Translations under genes and position numbers: made by a program
Source of the DNA: Gammaproteobacteria bacterium
GTDB lineage: Bacteria; Pseudomonadota; Gammaproteobacteria; Steroidobacterales; Woeseiaceae
Direction of reading: 5' to 3'
DNA: 64,000 nt
Assembly: GCA_022600955.1 (NCBI GenBank)
Contig: JAHZJK010000001.1
Coordinates: 145,388-209,387, forward strand
Shown here: positions 25,828-37,058 of the stretch, in pieces
How the letters are laid out: every line of letters starts with the position of its first letter
Numbering within the stretch: the first letter of the stretch is position 1
Notes under the pieces: model-generated
Told to the model about the DNA's origin: nothing
Database searches by the model: none
The model's input: the letters and a program-made list of their open reading frames with translations, nothing else

Positions 25828-27300
25828 CTAGCCGGTTCGTCGTGAGGCAGCCTTTTTCATATTCGCTTCAGGGTGATCGAGTTTGGTAAGGATATGGTCG
25901 AGCTTCTTACTTATCTTCGTCTGTATCCGAATCATTTCAATCTTCGGCCAGGTAGCTTTTTCGCCCATTTCAATCAACTCGATGACTTCCTCGATAGAAC
26001 GATGCGCCAGCAACCGAAGCGGATTGAACAAGCGCCGGTCCGGCAGGATATTGATGTCACCAAAATAGTCCTGATTGATGATGCTCAGCCCGATATTGGT
26101 AAATCGATTGACCGTCGCATTCCAGGCAAGCGGCTTCTCGAGTAGCGAAGCGCTTGCATTCAGCCACTCGCGCGCCGTGCGGCCCGCGGCGTGTTTTACT
26201 GTTGTCAGCGGATCCTTCTTCCTTTTTGTATCGGTTACAAAAGGAAAAATGTGCGGGTTTACCTGGCTGACAACAAAATGGTTGACGCCGTAAATGCGCG
26301 ACAAGCGCTTCGCCGGCAGATCATCGCTCAGGGAGCCATCGACCCAGCGCCGCGACGGAAGGTAAGGTTGCTTCTTGCCCGCGTCGTTTTTGGCGGCAAG
26401 TGCTACAGGCGGATAGAAGCCAGGCACAGCGGCAGAAGCCATGACAGCCTCCCGGACGTAGACATTTGGCGTCGTGATGGCATTCATCAGGCGCGATGTC
26501 TGGTGTTTTTCCGCCGCGGCGATTGAAACATTCAAGTGCCGTCCAGTGCATTCGAAAGCTTCCTGGAAGGTAACGTCCGGAATGAGGCGATTGAGCGCCT
26601 CTTGCACGTCCTCGATCGGCGTCACTTGTGGCCGGAACATTTCGAAACGCTGAAACAGGCCCTCGTCACGTTTGATTTCCTGAACAAGGTTCTCCGGCTC
26701 AAATACTTTTTGAATTTCCTTGTCACTGCGGGTACTAACGAGGGCACCTACGACAGCACCGCCACTGCTGCCCGACAGGATGTCCGGTAAAACGCCTTCC
26801 AGCCAGAGCGCTTTTACGACCCCTATGTGGAAGAACAGCAATGATCCGGCGCCGCTCATCATGAGTGACGAACAACCGTAGCAATGACGAGCTCGTCGGA
26901 AGAAGTCCAGCCGATCGTCGAGAGGAATATCTCGCGCCTTGTTGCTGGCCAGCAAGTCCAGTGCACTGGCAACTTCGTCAACGTATTCGACGATCAGTTT
27001 CTTGGTGCTAAAATTCGCTTTGCCATACAGCGCAGAATTCCCCATGCCGTCGATGTTGCCGTGGATCCCCTCATTAAGCGCGAAGAGAACGCCAGCGTAG
27101 TCGTTGTTTTTCTTCAGGCGACGCAATCGTTTCAGCCGACGGCGGATAGACTCGTAGTCGAAGTGCTTTGACTCATCCGAGTCTTGCCACTGCAGAACGC
27201 CGGATTCCTTGTCGTGCGCGATTGCCGCGGTCTTCCACTCGTCATAAGTGGACGCGGTCGCCATATCTTCTTTTAGACGTCGAGTTGCTGAGGTGAACAT
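25828..27300 (-). CDS. Patatin-like phospholipase with DUF3336 domain
   Basis: 490 residues. N-terminal DUF3336 region (about 15-130) as in yeast TGL3/4/5 lipases, then a patatin domain with oxyanion segment MSGAGSLLFFHIG, nucleophile S179 in GSSGG, and the catalytic Asp in DGSLSDDLP (about 319). Likely hydrolyses acylglycerols or phospholipids. It lies 46 bp downstream of alkB on the same strand, so the two may be one operon: release of acyl chains beside alkane oxidation. The start is ATG 27300, with GGAG about 12 bases upstream. Confidence 0.9.
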   Translation of the reverse strand: MFTSATRRLKEDMATASTYDEWKTAAIAHDKESGVLQWQDSDESKHFDYESIRRRLKRLRRLKKNNDYAGVLFALNEGIHGNIDGMGNSALYGKANFSTKKLIVEYVDEVASALDLLASNKARDIPLDDRLDFFRRARHCYGCSSLMMSGAGSLLFFHIGVVKALWLEGVLPDILSGSSGGAVVGALVSTRSDKEIQKVFEPENLVQEIKRDEGLFQRFEMFRPQVTPIEDVQEALNRLIPDVTFQEAFECTGRHLNVSIAAAEKHQTSRLMNAITTPNVYVREAVMASAAVPGFYPPVALAAKNDAGKKQPYLPSRRWVDGSLSDDLPAKRLSRIYGVNHFVVSQVNPHIFPFVTDTKRKKDPLTTVKHAAGRTAREWLNASASLLEKPLAWNATVNRFTNIGLSIINQDYFGDINILPDRRLFNPLRLLAHRSIEEVIELIEMGEKATWPKIEMIRIQTKISKKLDHILTKLDHPEANMKKAASRRTG

Positions 27301-27346
27301 GTGCGGGTTGGCACTCCGTTGCGCGTATGCCGCTCAGGATACACGG

Positions 27347-28567
27347 TTACTTCAGTCCGGGCAGGTCGGTATACGTTGGTTCGACCATTTTGTCACGGCC
27401 CCATTTGAGAAAGATCGAAGCATGTGCGCTGGGTTCTATATTGACGTTGTCCAGATTGCCATCGACATGCGGCAAGGCCATAAGGCGTTTGTCCATTGCG
27501 CGAAACCAGAGCCAGGGTATGTAAGCGAGCACATACATGCCGAAGTAGCCATTTGGCAGCTGTGGCAAATCATCGAAATGTCGTAGTGACTGAAAGCGTC
27601 GCAAGGGATGGGCGTGGTGATCTGAATGGCGTTCCAGGTGGAACAGGACAAGATTGCTGAAGATGTGATTGCTGTTCCACGAATGATGTGGAAGACATTT
27701 TTCCAGTTTTCCATCAGCGTTTTTCTTGCGCAGCAGCCCATAGTGCTCGATGTAGTTGGCACTGGTCAGCTGCCAGTAGGCGAATGCATTGTGAATGAGC
27801 AGAAAAGGAATGACCTTCCAGCCGAATACCAGCAGCATTCCCAGGCTGACCAGAAGCGTAATCGCATAGGATTGCAGAATCTGGTTGTTCGGGTGCCAGG
27901 CGGACTTGCCGCGGCTTTCGAGCCGCTCGGTTTCTATAGCCCATGCGCCTCGAAATGCGCCGGGAATCTCCCGTGCAGCAAAACGATAGATACTTTCTCC
28001 CATACGCGAACTGGCAGGGTCCTGGAGAGTCGAAACATACTTGTGGTGACCGCGATTGTGTTCGATAGAAAAATGGCCGTACGCCGGAACCGTAAGCACG
28101 ATTTTTGCCAGCAGTTTTTCCAGCTTTGAGTTCTTGTGCCCCATCTCGTGACCAGTATTGATTGCCAGTCCGGCCGTCAGCCCGGCGAACATTGCGAGAG
28201 CGATGAACGCCCACCAACTTATTGGCTGTGTGGATGCGTACCAGGCGGCGAAGATCAGAGTTATGAAATGCAGCGGGACGACGGCATACGTCAGTCGTCG
28301 GTAATAGGGGTCGCGGTCGAGTTGCATGACAACTTCTTCGGGCGGGTTGTTGCTGTCTTCACCAATCAGCCAGTCAATGGCAGGTGCCAGCAGGTAGTTG
28401 GACAGCAGCGGCAGCAGGATCCAAGCCTCGTGGCCGGTTGATACATGCAGCCAGACCGCAACAAATGGTTGCAATGGATAGATGACTGACAAGAACCAGA
28501 GCCAGCGTTTCTTGTCGACATAATGGATCGCTTGTCCGTCAGGCAATGTGCCTGTATAGCCTTTCAT
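27347..28567 (-). CDS. alkB: Alkane 1-monooxygenase (membrane diiron hydroxylase)
   Basis: 406 residues if started at ATG 28567 (GAGGA 11 bases upstream); an ATG at 28618 would add 17 residues without a Shine-Dalgarno. The three His boxes are present: GHEMGHKN, HNRGHHKYVST and LERHSDHHAHP, plus NYIEHYGL between, with about six transmembrane helices. LQSLRHFDDLPQLPNGY-type ending (here FQSLRHF) is typical of AlkB. It hydroxylates terminal carbons of alkanes with rubredoxin as electron donor. No rubredoxin gene is adjacent. Confidence 0.93.
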   Translation of the reverse strand: MKGYTGTLPDGQAIHYVDKKRWLWFLSVIYPLQPFVAVWLHVSTGHEAWILLPLLSNYLLAPAIDWLIGEDSNNPPEEVVMQLDRDPYYRRLTYAVVPLHFITLIFAAWYASTQPISWWAFIALAMFAGLTAGLAINTGHEMGHKNSKLEKLLAKIVLTVPAYGHFSIEHNRGHHKYVSTLQDPASSRMGESIYRFAAREIPGAFRGAWAIETERLESRGKSAWHPNNQILQSYAITLLVSLGMLLVFGWKVIPFLLIHNAFAYWQLTSANYIEHYGLLRKKNADGKLEKCLPHHSWNSNHIFSNLVLFHLERHSDHHAHPLRRFQSLRHFDDLPQLPNGYFGMYVLAYIPWLWFRAMDKRLMALPHVDGNLDNVNIEPSAHASIFLKWGRDKMVEPTYTDLPGLK

Positions 28568-28844
28568 GGAAGCATCGGTCCTCAAAGTGTCGACAAAATA
28601 TACAATTCCGGCCCGCATTCGCTTTTTATCAGTTGTATGAGGCAGCGGAACGAAGATTGCTCTATATTAGACTATCGGCAAGCGTTTCGAAGGTTGTTAT
28701 CGACCTTTATTTTCGGCGTAGTGACGGTTGTAACAGTTGCCTTACGCGCAGGAAATGGAAACAATACGCTGAATTCGGAGTCTCAATAAGAACGCACGCC
28801 GCAATGGCCGACGATAATCACGGACGAAGAGTAGTTACCAGACA
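28568..28844. other. Intergenic region between alkB and the DUF5658 gene
   Basis: About 280 bp. It contains TGTCGACA at 28588-28595 and, further on, TATATTAGAC near 28671, which could be a -10. A 50-codon frame at 28637-28789 with one hydrophobic stretch (LLSTFIFGVVTVVTVAL) lacks a Shine-Dalgarno and is not called. No clear regulator site was recognised. Confidence 0.4.
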
Positions 28845-29318
28845 ATGCAGGAAGTAAGCGAAGTCTCAATCAACAGTTGTCCGTTACGGGCCGTAACTGA
28901 TCGCCGCACGTTTTCCTGGCGAACGGTATTTTTCGGATTCATGCGCTCGCGGCGCCACACCCACCGGCGGGAAGTGGATGACGACGTTATCTTTCTCGAC
29001 TGGCACCATCCCTGGTTGTTCTTCCTGGCAACTGGCACGATGCTGCTGTCCTGTGCCGATGCTTTCCTCACGCTGCAGTTGCTCAATGGTGGCATGGTCG
29101 AGGCGAACCCGGTGATGCGGGCGGCAATGTCACAAAGTACATTGGTGTTCACAAGTACCAAGCTTGCCCTGACAGCATTTGGCATCCTGGTACTCGTCTA
29201 TCTTGCCAAGTCTCATTTTCTAAACCGCTTTCGAACCGGCCTGCTCCTGACCGTAATGTTTTCGGGATATTGCTGCCTGGTCTGCTATGAGCTCGTCAAT
29301 CTGTTTGCAATGATGTGA
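28845..29318 (+). CDS. DUF5658 family membrane protein
   Basis: 157 residues. A charged N-terminal 48 residues precede three hydrophobic helices (about 56-80, 100-123, 130-155). The motif SCADAFLTLQLLNGGMVEANPVM is the hallmark of DUF5658, a small family of unknown function. Divergent from alkB with about 280 bp between. Confidence 0.8.
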   Translation: MQEVSEVSINSCPLRAVTDRRTFSWRTVFFGFMRSRRHTHRREVDDDVIFLDWHHPWLFFLATGTMLLSCADAFLTLQLLNGGMVEANPVMRAAMSQSTLVFTSTKLALTAFGILVLVYLAKSHFLNRFRTGLLLTVMFSGYCCLVCYELVNLFAMM

Positions 29319-29448
29319 GCTCGGTCGAAGTTCTCGCTTGTTTGGATTCCTTCCAGACGGCGCTTGGGATAAACTAGCGCGCATCGCGCGGGGCTCCCGG
29401 ATTGCCTCGTTTACTTGCCCGGCAAGGGACCTGTAAACTCCTGAAAAC

Positions 29449-32328
29449 ATGAGTGATTCTCTAAAAGAACAATTGGCAACGACGCCACTGTTCGGTGGCA
29501 ACGCGAGTGCGGTAGAAGCGTTGTACGAACAGTATCTCGAGCAACCTGAATCGGTTCCCTCTGGATGGCGTGATTATTTCGACACAATGGGCGACGCTGA
29601 GACTGAAATCGCCCACTCGGAAATCCGCGAGGAACTCCTGCGTGAGGCTCGATCGGGCCGCAAGCGAGGCAGCGTAACGACGCGCTTATCCGGAAAGGCT
29701 GTGACGAGCGGAGAGAAACAGGCAGCTGTTTCCCGTCTTATCCAGGTTTACAGCCTGCGTGGCCACCAGGTAGCGAAAATTGACCCGCTTGGCCTGATGT
29801 CGCGGCCCGTTCCGGGTGTCCTCAAGCTCGACTATCTCGGCCTCAACGAAGCCGACATGGAGACCGAATTCTACACGGGCGGTCTGGCTGGAAAGCCAAA
29901 CGAGCGCATGAAACTGCGCGATATCCTGAGTCTCCTCAAGCATATCTATTGCGGCACCATCGGTGCTGAAGTTGCTCATATATCCCGAGCACGCGAGCGG
30001 CTTTGGCTTCGCAAGCGCTTCGAGCAGCGTATGGTGGGCGAGGTTCTGACTGATGAAGAACGCCTTTATATTCTGGACAAGTTAACCAGTGCCGAGGGCA
30101 TCGAGCGCTATCTGCACACCCGATATGTGGGACAGAAACGATTCTCACTCGAGGGCGGGGAGAGTCTTATCCCGATGCTTGACGACATCATTCATCAGGG
30201 CGGTGCCTCAGGAATTGAGGAAATCGTCATCGGTATGGCGCATCGCGGCCGTATCAATGTGCTGGTCAATATTCTGGGTAAATCGCCTGAAGAGTTGTTC
30301 GAGGAATTCGAGGGTACTTACGACCTGGATGAACTGAAGGGTTCGGGTGACGTTAAGTACCACAAGGGCTTTTCGGCCGATATGAAAACGCCGGGTGGTA
30401 ATGTTCACCTGGCGCTCGCATTCAATCCGTCTCACCTTGAAATTGTGAACCCGGTTGTCGAGGGTTCAGTCAGAGCCAGGCAACAACGGCGTCGGGACAC
30501 GGAACGCCAGGAGGTTCTGCCGGTGCTGATCCATGGTGATGCAGCGTTTGCAGGCCAGGGCGTCGTCACCGAGACATTTCAGATGTCGCAGACGAACGGT
30601 TTCCGCACAGGCGGCACCGTTCATATCGTGATCAACAACCAGATTGGCTTCACAACGAGCAGGCCTTCCGATGCTCGCTCCACTGACTATTGCAGTGATG
30701 TGGCGAAGATGATCGAGGCGCCGATATTTCATGTCAACGGCGATGATCCCGAGGCCGTGGTTCTCGTGTCGCGCCTGGCACTGCAGTATCGGCAGAAATT
30801 CAAGAAGGACGTTGTCATTGACCTGGTGTGCTATCGCCGCCACGGGCATAACGAAGCAGACGAACCATCGGCGACCCAGCCGATCATGTACGGGCAGATC
30901 AAATCACAGAAAACCACGCGGCAATTGTATGCGGATCGCCTGGTCGACACGAAAGTAGCGACAGCGGCAGATGTAACCCGTCTGCAGGACGAGTATCGTG
31001 ACCGTCTGGACCGCGGCGAACACGTGCAGGAAGCTTCGCTGGGCATGATCGGCAACGAATACACGGTCGACTGGTCACCTTACCTGCATACCGAATGGGA
31101 TGTACCGGTCGATACGACGATCAGTCCCAAGACTGTTGCGGATCTGGGTGCCGCGATTACCGATCTTCCTCCTGACGTTAAGCCTCACGGTCGCGTGCAG
31201 CGCATAATCGATGAGCGGGTCAAGATGGTTGCCGGCGACACCGGAATGGATTGGGGCTTCGCTGAGACTATGGCGTACGCGTCACTTCTGCAGGATGGTC
31301 ATTCCGTGCGGCTCGTCGGTCAGGATAGTGGTCGTGGCACGTTCTTTCACCGCCACGCTGTCGTGCACAACCAGATTAACAATCGTGAGTACATCCCACT
31401 GACACAGATTGTCGACCGCCCGGATGCATTTCGCGTCATTGATTCTTTTCTTTCAGAGGAGGCAGTGCTCGGTTTCGAGTATGGCTACGCGAGCACGGAG
31501 CCCGACACGCTCGTCATCTGGGAAGGACAGTTTGGTGATTTCGTAAACGGTGCACAGGTCGTCATAGATCAATTCATCAGTTCCGGCGAGGCCAAGTGGG
31601 GTCGCCTGTGTGGACTGACGATGTTCCTGCCACATGGCTATGAAGGGCAGGGTCCTGAGCACTCGTCGGCGCGTCTTGAGCGCTTCCTGCAGCTGTGTGC
31701 AGAGCACAATATTCAGGTTTGTGTTCCATCAACACCCGCGCAGATGTTCCACATGATTCGCCGCCAGCACGTGCGTCCGTATCGCAAGCCATTGGTCGTT
31801 TTGACACCGAAAAGTCTGCTTCGGCACAAGATGTCTGTATCGACACTTAACGAACTGTCGAGTGGTCGCTTCGAATTGATCATTCCAGAAGTTGAAGCGA
31901 TCAACGTTAAGAAGACGCGCCGCATCGTATTCTGTAGTGGCAAAGTCTACTTTGACCTGCTTGAGGCACGCGAAGTACACAACTTAGATGACGTCGCCCT
32001 GATTCGAATAGAGCAGCTCTATCCTTTCCCGATCGATGAATATGCTGCACTAGTCGGTGAGTATTCGCACGTTGAGGAAATTGTCTGGTGCCAGGAAGAG
32101 CCTCTCAACCAGGGTGCGTGGTACCAGGTGAAGCATCGACTGCAGGAGCCTTTGGGAGACAGTCAACAGCTTTACTATGCGGGTAGACCGAGTGCGGCAG
32201 CACCGGCTTCGGGCATTTTCAAAGTTCACTTACAGCAGCAACAGGCACTTGTTGAAGCCGCTCTCGATATCAGGTCGGAAGCCAGCAAAGTCGTCAAACC
32301 TCAGAAAACCAAACGGAAGACAAAATGA
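29449..32328 (+). CDS. sucA: 2-oxoglutarate dehydrogenase E1 component
   Basis: 959 residues. Thiamine diphosphate-dependent E1 of the 2-oxoglutarate dehydrogenase complex (TCA cycle). Visible: N-terminal [20 protein letters not shown] (contact with E2), [14 protein letters not shown], the thiamine motif [14 protein letters not shown] with downstream [18 protein letters not shown], and [20 protein letters not shown]. Overlaps sucB by 4 bases. The 130-bp leader shows no clear promoter. Confidence 0.97.
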   Translation: MSDSLKEQLATTPLFGGNASAVEALYEQYLEQPESVPSGWRDYFDTMGDAETEIAHSEIREELLREARSGRKRGSVTTRLSGKAVTSGEKQAAVSRLIQVYSLRGHQVAKIDPLGLMSRPVPGVLKLDYLGLNEADMETEFYTGGLAGKPNERMKLRDILSLLKHIYCGTIGAEVAHISRARERLWLRKRFEQRMVGEVLTDEERLYILDKLTSAEGIERYLHTRYVGQKRFSLEGGESLIPMLDDIIHQGGASGIEEIVIGMAHRGRINVLVNILGKSPEELFEEFEGTYDLDELKGSGDVKYHKGFSADMKTPGGNVHLALAFNPSHLEIVNPVVEGSVRARQQRRRDTERQEVLPVLIHGDAAFAGQGVVTETFQMSQTNGFRTGGTVHIVINNQIGFTTSRPSDARSTDYCSDVAKMIEAPIFHVNGDDPEAVVLVSRLALQYRQKFKKDVVIDLVCYRRHGHNEADEPSATQPIMYGQIKSQKTTRQLYADRLVDTKVATAADVTRLQDEYRDRLDRGEHVQEASLGMIGNEYTVDWSPYLHTEWDVPVDTTISPKTVADLGAAITDLPPDVKPHGRVQRIIDERVKMVAGDTGMDWGFAETMAYASLLQDGHSVRLVGQDSGRGTFFHRHAVVHNQINNREYIPLTQIVDRPDAFRVIDSFLSEEAVLGFEYGYASTEPDTLVIWEGQFGDFVNGAQVVIDQFISSGEAKWGRLCGLTMFLPHGYEGQGPEHSSARLERFLQLCAEHNIQVCVPSTPAQMFHMIRRQHVRPYRKPLVVLTPKSLLRHKMSVSTLNELSSGRFELIIPEVEAINVKKTRRIVFCSGKVYFDLLEAREVHNLDDVALIRIEQLYPFPIDEYAALVGEYSHVEEIVWCQEEPLNQGAWYQVKHRLQEPLGDSQQLYYAGRPSAAAPASGIFKVHLQQQQALVEAALDIRSEASKVVKPQKTKRKTK

Positions 32329-33539
32329 GTATCGAGATCAAGGTTCCGCCATTGCCAGAGTCGGTCAGCGACGCGACGCTTGTAGCCTGGCACAAGAATG
32401 CTGGCGAGTCGGTATCGAGAGATGAAAATCTGGTCGATCTGGAAACAGACAAAGTTGTATTGGAAGTACCTGCACCCAGTTCGGGCGTCATTGCCAAGAT
32501 AGTTGTTGAGAATGGTGCGACTGTCGAGGCCGGAGATATTCTCGCAATACTCGAAGAGGGCGAGGTCGCTGCTGCTCCAGCAGAGGCTGCCACGGAAGCG
32601 CCGGCTCAAAAACCTGCACCGGCACCTGTCGAGGCGAAGGGCCCGGCAAAAACCAGCCCGGCCGTCAGGCGACTGCTGGATGAGCATGATCTGGATGCAA
32701 CGATGGTCATGGGAAGCGGCAAGGACGGTCGAATTACCAAGGGCGACGTCATGTCCTTTCTCAAGGCAGACGACAGCAGCAATGTAACGCCCGGTGATCC
32801 CGCGCCTGCTGCTAGCGAAACGGTGGTCAGTGGGTTCGAACGCTCCGAGAAGCGCGTACCGATGACGCGCCTGCGTGCGCGCATTGCCGAGCGCCTTGTT
32901 GTTGCACAAGCAACGGCCGCAATGTTGACAACCTTTAACGAGGTCGACCTTACGAAAGTCATGGCGCTGCGCAGCCGTTACAAGGAATCATTCGAAAAGA
33001 AGCACGGCGTCCGACTCGGTTTCATGTCGTTTTTCGCAAAAGCTTCCGTCGAAGCGCTGAAAAGATTCCCAGTCATCAACGCCTCGGTCGAAGGGACGGA
33101 TATTCTTTATCACAACTACTACGATATCGGCATCGCCGTCTCGAGCGACCGCGGCCTGATGGTGCCGGTTCTGCGCGACGTGGATCAGATGAGCTTTGCT
33201 GAGTTCGAGGGTGCGCTGGGCGATATAGCCGGCAGGGCCCAGGCCGGTACGATCGGTATGGAGGACCTCACGGGTGGCACATTCACTATCACCAATGGTG
33301 GGATTTTTGGATCAATGATGTCGACGCCTATCCTGAACCAGCCGCAGAGCGCAATTCTCGGAATGCACACGATTCAGAAACGACCGATGGTTGTAGATGG
33401 AGACATAGTCGCGCGCCCGATGATGTACCTGGCGCTGACCTATGACCACCGAATTATCGATGGCTCGGAGGCAGTGCGTTTCCTCGTTTCCATCAAGGAA
33501 CAGCTTGAAGACCCTGCACGCCTGATGCTGCAGGTCTGA
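32325..33539 (+). CDS. sucB: Dihydrolipoamide succinyltransferase (E2)
   Basis: 404 residues. Lipoyl domain 1-75 with the modified Lys in [10 protein letters not shown], an Ala/Pro linker ([14 protein letters not shown]), a peripheral-subunit-binding domain ([14 protein letters not shown]) and a catalytic domain ending with the active-site [14 protein letters not shown]. Only one lipoyl domain, as usual for SucB. ATGA overlap with sucA. Confidence 0.97.
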   Translation: MSIEIKVPPLPESVSDATLVAWHKNAGESVSRDENLVDLETDKVVLEVPAPSSGVIAKIVVENGATVEAGDILAILEEGEVAAAPAEAATEAPAQKPAPAPVEAKGPAKTSPAVRRLLDEHDLDATMVMGSGKDGRITKGDVMSFLKADDSSNVTPGDPAPAASETVVSGFERSEKRVPMTRLRARIAERLVVAQATAAMLTTFNEVDLTKVMALRSRYKESFEKKHGVRLGFMSFFAKASVEALKRFPVINASVEGTDILYHNYYDIGIAVSSDRGLMVPVLRDVDQMSFAEFEGALGDIAGRAQAGTIGMEDLTGGTFTITNGGIFGSMMSTPILNQPQSAILGMHTIQKRPMVVDGDIVARPMMYLALTYDHRIIDGSEAVRFLVSIKEQLEDPARLMLQV

Positions 33540-33570
33540 CCGATTAGCCGAACAAAGGATTAGCCAAGAT

Positions 33571-34998
33571 ATGGCCAGAAGTTTTGATGTAGTCGTTATA
33601 GGAGCGGGACCTGCTGGCTACGTGGGCGCAATACGTGCCGCGCAGCACGGTTTGTCGGTTGCCTGTATTGATGAGTGGCAGAACCGGGATGGCAAGAATG
33701 CTTTCGGTGGTACTTGCCTGAATGCGGGCTGTATTCCATCGAAAGCGATGCTGGAATCGTCGGAGTTGCTGCACAAGGCGCAACACGAGTTCAAAAAACA
33801 CGGCATTAAAACCGGCGGTGTTGAGCTGGATCTGGCAACAATGCAGAAACGACGTGCCGTTATCGTGCGGCAGTTGACGAACGGCATCGCGGGATTATTT
33901 AAAGCCAACAAGATCGAGGGACTGGTCGGCCACGGCAAATTGCTGGCAGGTAAGAACGTCGAATTCACGCCCGTAAGTGGTGATGTAGAGATCATCACGG
34001 CGAAGCACGTCATTCTCGCGTCGGGTTCTACCCCGATCGAATTACCGATCGCAAAGTTCGATGGCGACAAGATTATCGATTCATGGGATGCACTGGAGCT
34101 TGCTGAAGTCCCGGAGCGACTCGGTGTGGTCGGTGCCGGTGTTATTGGCCTGGAGCTTGGTAGTGTCTGGGCGAGGCTGGGCGCGAACGTGACTGTTCTG
34201 GAGGCGATGGACGAGTTCCTGTTCATGGCAGACCGCGATATCGCCAAAGTTGCTGCGAAAGATTTCAGGCAGCAGGGCCTCGATATCAAACTGGGCGCCA
34301 AAGTTTCCTCTGCGAAAGCCGGCAAGAAGGGCGTTGACGTCAGCTATGACGACAAGGATGGTTCGCAGTCGATGCAAGTCGACAAGCTTGTTGTTGCCGT
34401 GGGCCGTCGTCCGCACACGGACAATCTTTTTTCAGATGATGCAGGCATTCAGCTCGATGAACGTGGATTTATCGTCGTGGATGATGAGTGTCGAACGCGA
34501 GTCAAGGGTGTTTACGCTGTAGGTGACTGCGTCCGTGGTCCAATGCTTGCGCACAAGGGTTCAGAAGAGGGTGTTATGGCGGCTGATCTAATCGCCGGTG
34601 AGATGGCGGAGGTAAATTACGATGTGATCCCGTCTGTTATCTACACCTCGCCCGAAATAGCCTGGGTTGGTAAGAATGAGGCAGAGGTTAAAGCGTCAGG
34701 GCGTGCTTACAAGACAGGTTCTTTCCCGTTCGCGGCGAGCGGCCGGGCCAAAGCCATGGAGCAGACATCGGGCATGGTCAAGGTTATATCGGCCGAAGAC
34801 GACGACGAACTCCTGGGGATGCACATTATCGGCCCTATGGCTGGCGAGTTGATTTCAGAAGCCGTACTGGCACTGGAATTCAATGCCAGTACGGAAGATA
34901 TCCAGCGCACCATCCACGCTCATCCAAGCCTGGCTGAAGCAGTCCATGAGGCCTCACTGTCCGTCGACAATAAGGCCCTGAACTTCCCGAACAAGTAA
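33571..34998 (+). CDS. lpdA: Dihydrolipoamide dehydrogenase (E3)
   Basis: 475 residues. FAD site VVIGAGPAGYVGAIRAAQ, redox-active disulfide GGTCLNAGCIPSKAML, NAD site GVVGAGVIGLELG, second FAD motif VYAVGDCVRG and C-terminal His-Glu pair (HAHPSLAEAVHEA). NAG replaces the common NVG before the second Cys. Third gene of the sucAB-lpd operon, 31 bp after sucB, and likely serves this complex. Confidence 0.97.
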   Translation: MARSFDVVVIGAGPAGYVGAIRAAQHGLSVACIDEWQNRDGKNAFGGTCLNAGCIPSKAMLESSELLHKAQHEFKKHGIKTGGVELDLATMQKRRAVIVRQLTNGIAGLFKANKIEGLVGHGKLLAGKNVEFTPVSGDVEIITAKHVILASGSTPIELPIAKFDGDKIIDSWDALELAEVPERLGVVGAGVIGLELGSVWARLGANVTVLEAMDEFLFMADRDIAKVAAKDFRQQGLDIKLGAKVSSAKAGKKGVDVSYDDKDGSQSMQVDKLVVAVGRRPHTDNLFSDDAGIQLDERGFIVVDDECRTRVKGVYAVGDCVRGPMLAHKGSEEGVMAADLIAGEMAEVNYDVIPSVIYTSPEIAWVGKNEAEVKASGRAYKTGSFPFAASGRAKAMEQTSGMVKVISAEDDDELLGMHIIGPMAGELISEAVLALEFNASTEDIQRTIHAHPSLAEAVHEASLSVDNKALNFPNK

Positions 34999-35001
34999 CG
35001 C

Positions 35002-36471
35002 CTATTTTTTCCAGAAATCGGCGTTCTTGATGCCCAGTTTTTCGGGATCAAAAGTGAACTGTTCTACGCCGGCTTTTCGTTGCGCCTCGTAGTCTTTGAG
35101 CGCCTTGAGAGCAGGTTGGCCCATAAAAAACAGGAACAAGATACCGACGATATTGAGTCCGGCCATTACGCCGAGACCGATGTCACCAAGCCCCCAGGCA
35201 AGGTCAGCGGTGCGAATGGTGCCGTAGAACACTGCCGCGAGGAGTACAACCTTGATGACGGTCAATTCGCCAGGGAAGCGGAACGAGCGCCTGATATAGG
35301 CGACGTTTGTTTCCGCGATGTAGTAGTAGGCCAGCAGCGTCGTGAAAGCAAAGAAGAACAACGCAACTGCTACAAATATTCGGCCAAATCCTCCGACAAC
35401 ACTCTCCAGCGCGAGTTGCGTGAATGCAGGGCTATTGGACGCAATGTTCGTAGCAAGCATGCCGCCGCTAACGCTCGCGTCGACGCCAGTTACATAGTAT
35501 TGATCCGTGATAAGAATCATAAATGCCGTTGCTGAACAGACGAAGAGTGTATCGATGTAGACCGAAAATGCCTGTACCAGACCTTGTTGAGCCGGGTGTT
35601 GAACCTCGGCAGCCGCGGCAGCATGCGCGCCAGAACCCTGGCCTGCTTCGTTTGAATAAACACCACGCTTGACGCCCCAGCCGATCGCCGCACCGAGTCC
35701 AGCCATAGGTGAAAACGCGTCCGAAAATATCAGCGCGATAATGCTCGGAAGATCGGCAGCATGGTAGATAACGATGCCGACTGACATGACAATGTATGCA
35801 CCCGCCATCAGTGGAACGACGATCTGCGTAAAATGTGCGATACGTTTCACGCCACCGAAAATGATTATGGCCAGCATAAAGACAACAACACTTGCGGTTG
35901 CGATCTTGACGTAACTGACGCCACCTATGCCGGAACCTCCTGTTGCCGCACCTTCGAACGCGAGTTCAACCGCCGCACCAATTGCGTTGGACTGAACAGT
36001 CGGCAGCAAAACGCCAACAGCGATGATTGTGGAGATAGCGAAGAGCCAGGCGTACCATTTTTGCCCGAGCGCTTTTTCAAAGTAGTAGGCTGGCCCGCCC
36101 CGGAACTGGCCTTCGTCCTCCTCCTTGTATATCTGCGCGAGCGCGGACTCGACATATGCGGTAGAGGCTCCGAGGAAAGCGACCACCCACATCCAGAAAA
36201 CTGCGCCTGGCCCGCCGATTCCGATGGCAGCAGCGACGCCCGCAATATTGCCGGTTCCAACGCGGCCTGACAGTGAGACTGCCAGCGCCTGAAACGAGGA
36301 AATACCGCGATCGGATTCCTTACTGGAAAAGAGCAGGCGCCACATTTCCCCAAACATCCGCACTTGCACGAAGCGAGTCGCAATGGAGAAAAACAGCCCG
36401 GTTCCGAGCAGTAGGTAGATCAGCGTTGGCTCCCACATAAGACCACTGATCTTGTTGACGATATCCTGCAT
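35002..36471 (-). CDS. Sodium:alanine/glycine symporter (AGCS family)
   Basis: 489 residues from ATG 36471 with AAGGGG upstream; the frame continues to 36561 without a good start signal. About 11 transmembrane helices. AGCS marks: GRVGTGNIAGVAAAIGIGGPGAVFWMW and GWGVKRGVYSNEAGQGSGAHAAA. Imports alanine or glycine with sodium; the exact substrate is unknown. Its stop is 3 bases from the lpdA stop. Confidence 0.92.
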   Translation of the reverse strand: MQDIVNKISGLMWEPTLIYLLLGTGLFFSIATRFVQVRMFGEMWRLLFSSKESDRGISSFQALAVSLSGRVGTGNIAGVAAAIGIGGPGAVFWMWVVAFLGASTAYVESALAQIYKEEDEGQFRGGPAYYFEKALGQKWYAWLFAISTIIAVGVLLPTVQSNAIGAAVELAFEGAATGGSGIGGVSYVKIATASVVVFMLAIIIFGGVKRIAHFTQIVVPLMAGAYIVMSVGIVIYHAADLPSIIALIFSDAFSPMAGLGAAIGWGVKRGVYSNEAGQGSGAHAAAAAEVQHPAQQGLVQAFSVYIDTLFVCSATAFMILITDQYYVTGVDASVSGGMLATNIASNSPAFTQLALESVVGGFGRIFVAVALFFFAFTTLLAYYYIAETNVAYIRRSFRFPGELTVIKVVLLAAVFYGTIRTADLAWGLGDIGLGVMAGLNIVGILFLFFMGQPALKALKDYEAQRKAGVEQFTFDPEKLGIKNADFWKK

Positions 36472-36607
36472 GCCGAACCCCTTCGATTTGTTATTAGCGG
36501 CGCGGCTGATGGTACCCCATATTGGGACGCAGCTGCGCTTTTTCAAGCTGCCGCTGGCCACGTATTCACGATATAGTGGGGGAATCTAAGGGTTCGGGAG
36601 GTGAGCA

Positions 36608-37039
36608 ATGACCTGGTGGTTATGGATGGTTATGGGTGCCATTATTCTTGGCGCCGAGTTATTTGCAATCGACGCGCAGTTTTACCTCGTGTTCATGGGC
36701 ATTTCTGCTGCACTGGTCGGATTGGCAGGTCTGTTAGGAATATCGTTGCCGGAATGGGCGCAGTGGACAGCGTTTGCAACGTTGTCACTCCTGTCGTTTT
36801 TTACATTCCGCAAAAGTCTGTACCAGAAAATTCATGGCGGTGTGGTCGGCTTTCGAGAGAATCTGTCTGGCGATTCGGTGAACGTCGGTGACGCGATTGA
36901 GCCTGGCGGAGAAGCTCGTGTGAGTCATCGAGGGTCGAAATGGACTGCCCGCAACACCGGACAGAGCGTGATCGCCGCGGGTGCAAGGGCCAGAGTGGTG
37001 AAGGTCGATGGTTTGACCTTGCACGTCGAAGCCGAATAA
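36608..37039 (+). CDS. NfeD-like membrane protein (short form)
   Basis: 143 residues, GGGAGG Shine-Dalgarno. Three hydrophobic helices (about 1-75) followed by a small OB-fold domain (about 80-142, GDAIEPGGEARVSHRGSKW, ending VKVDGLTLHVEAE). This is the short NfeD1b form without the ClpP-like protease. It is followed after 19 bp by the SPFH gene, the standard NfeD-stomatin pair. Confidence 0.92.
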   Translation: MTWWLWMVMGAIILGAELFAIDAQFYLVFMGISAALVGLAGLLGISLPEWAQWTAFATLSLLSFFTFRKSLYQKIHGGVVGFRENLSGDSVNVGDAIEPGGEARVSHRGSKWTARNTGQSVIAAGARARVVKVDGLTLHVEAE

Positions 37040-37058
37040 AAATGGAAAGGAGTCAATA

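Noticed and set aside
28637..28789. 50-codon frame with one hydrophobic segment
   Set aside because: No Shine-Dalgarno, no family, and it lies in the alkB promoter region; cannot be told from chance.
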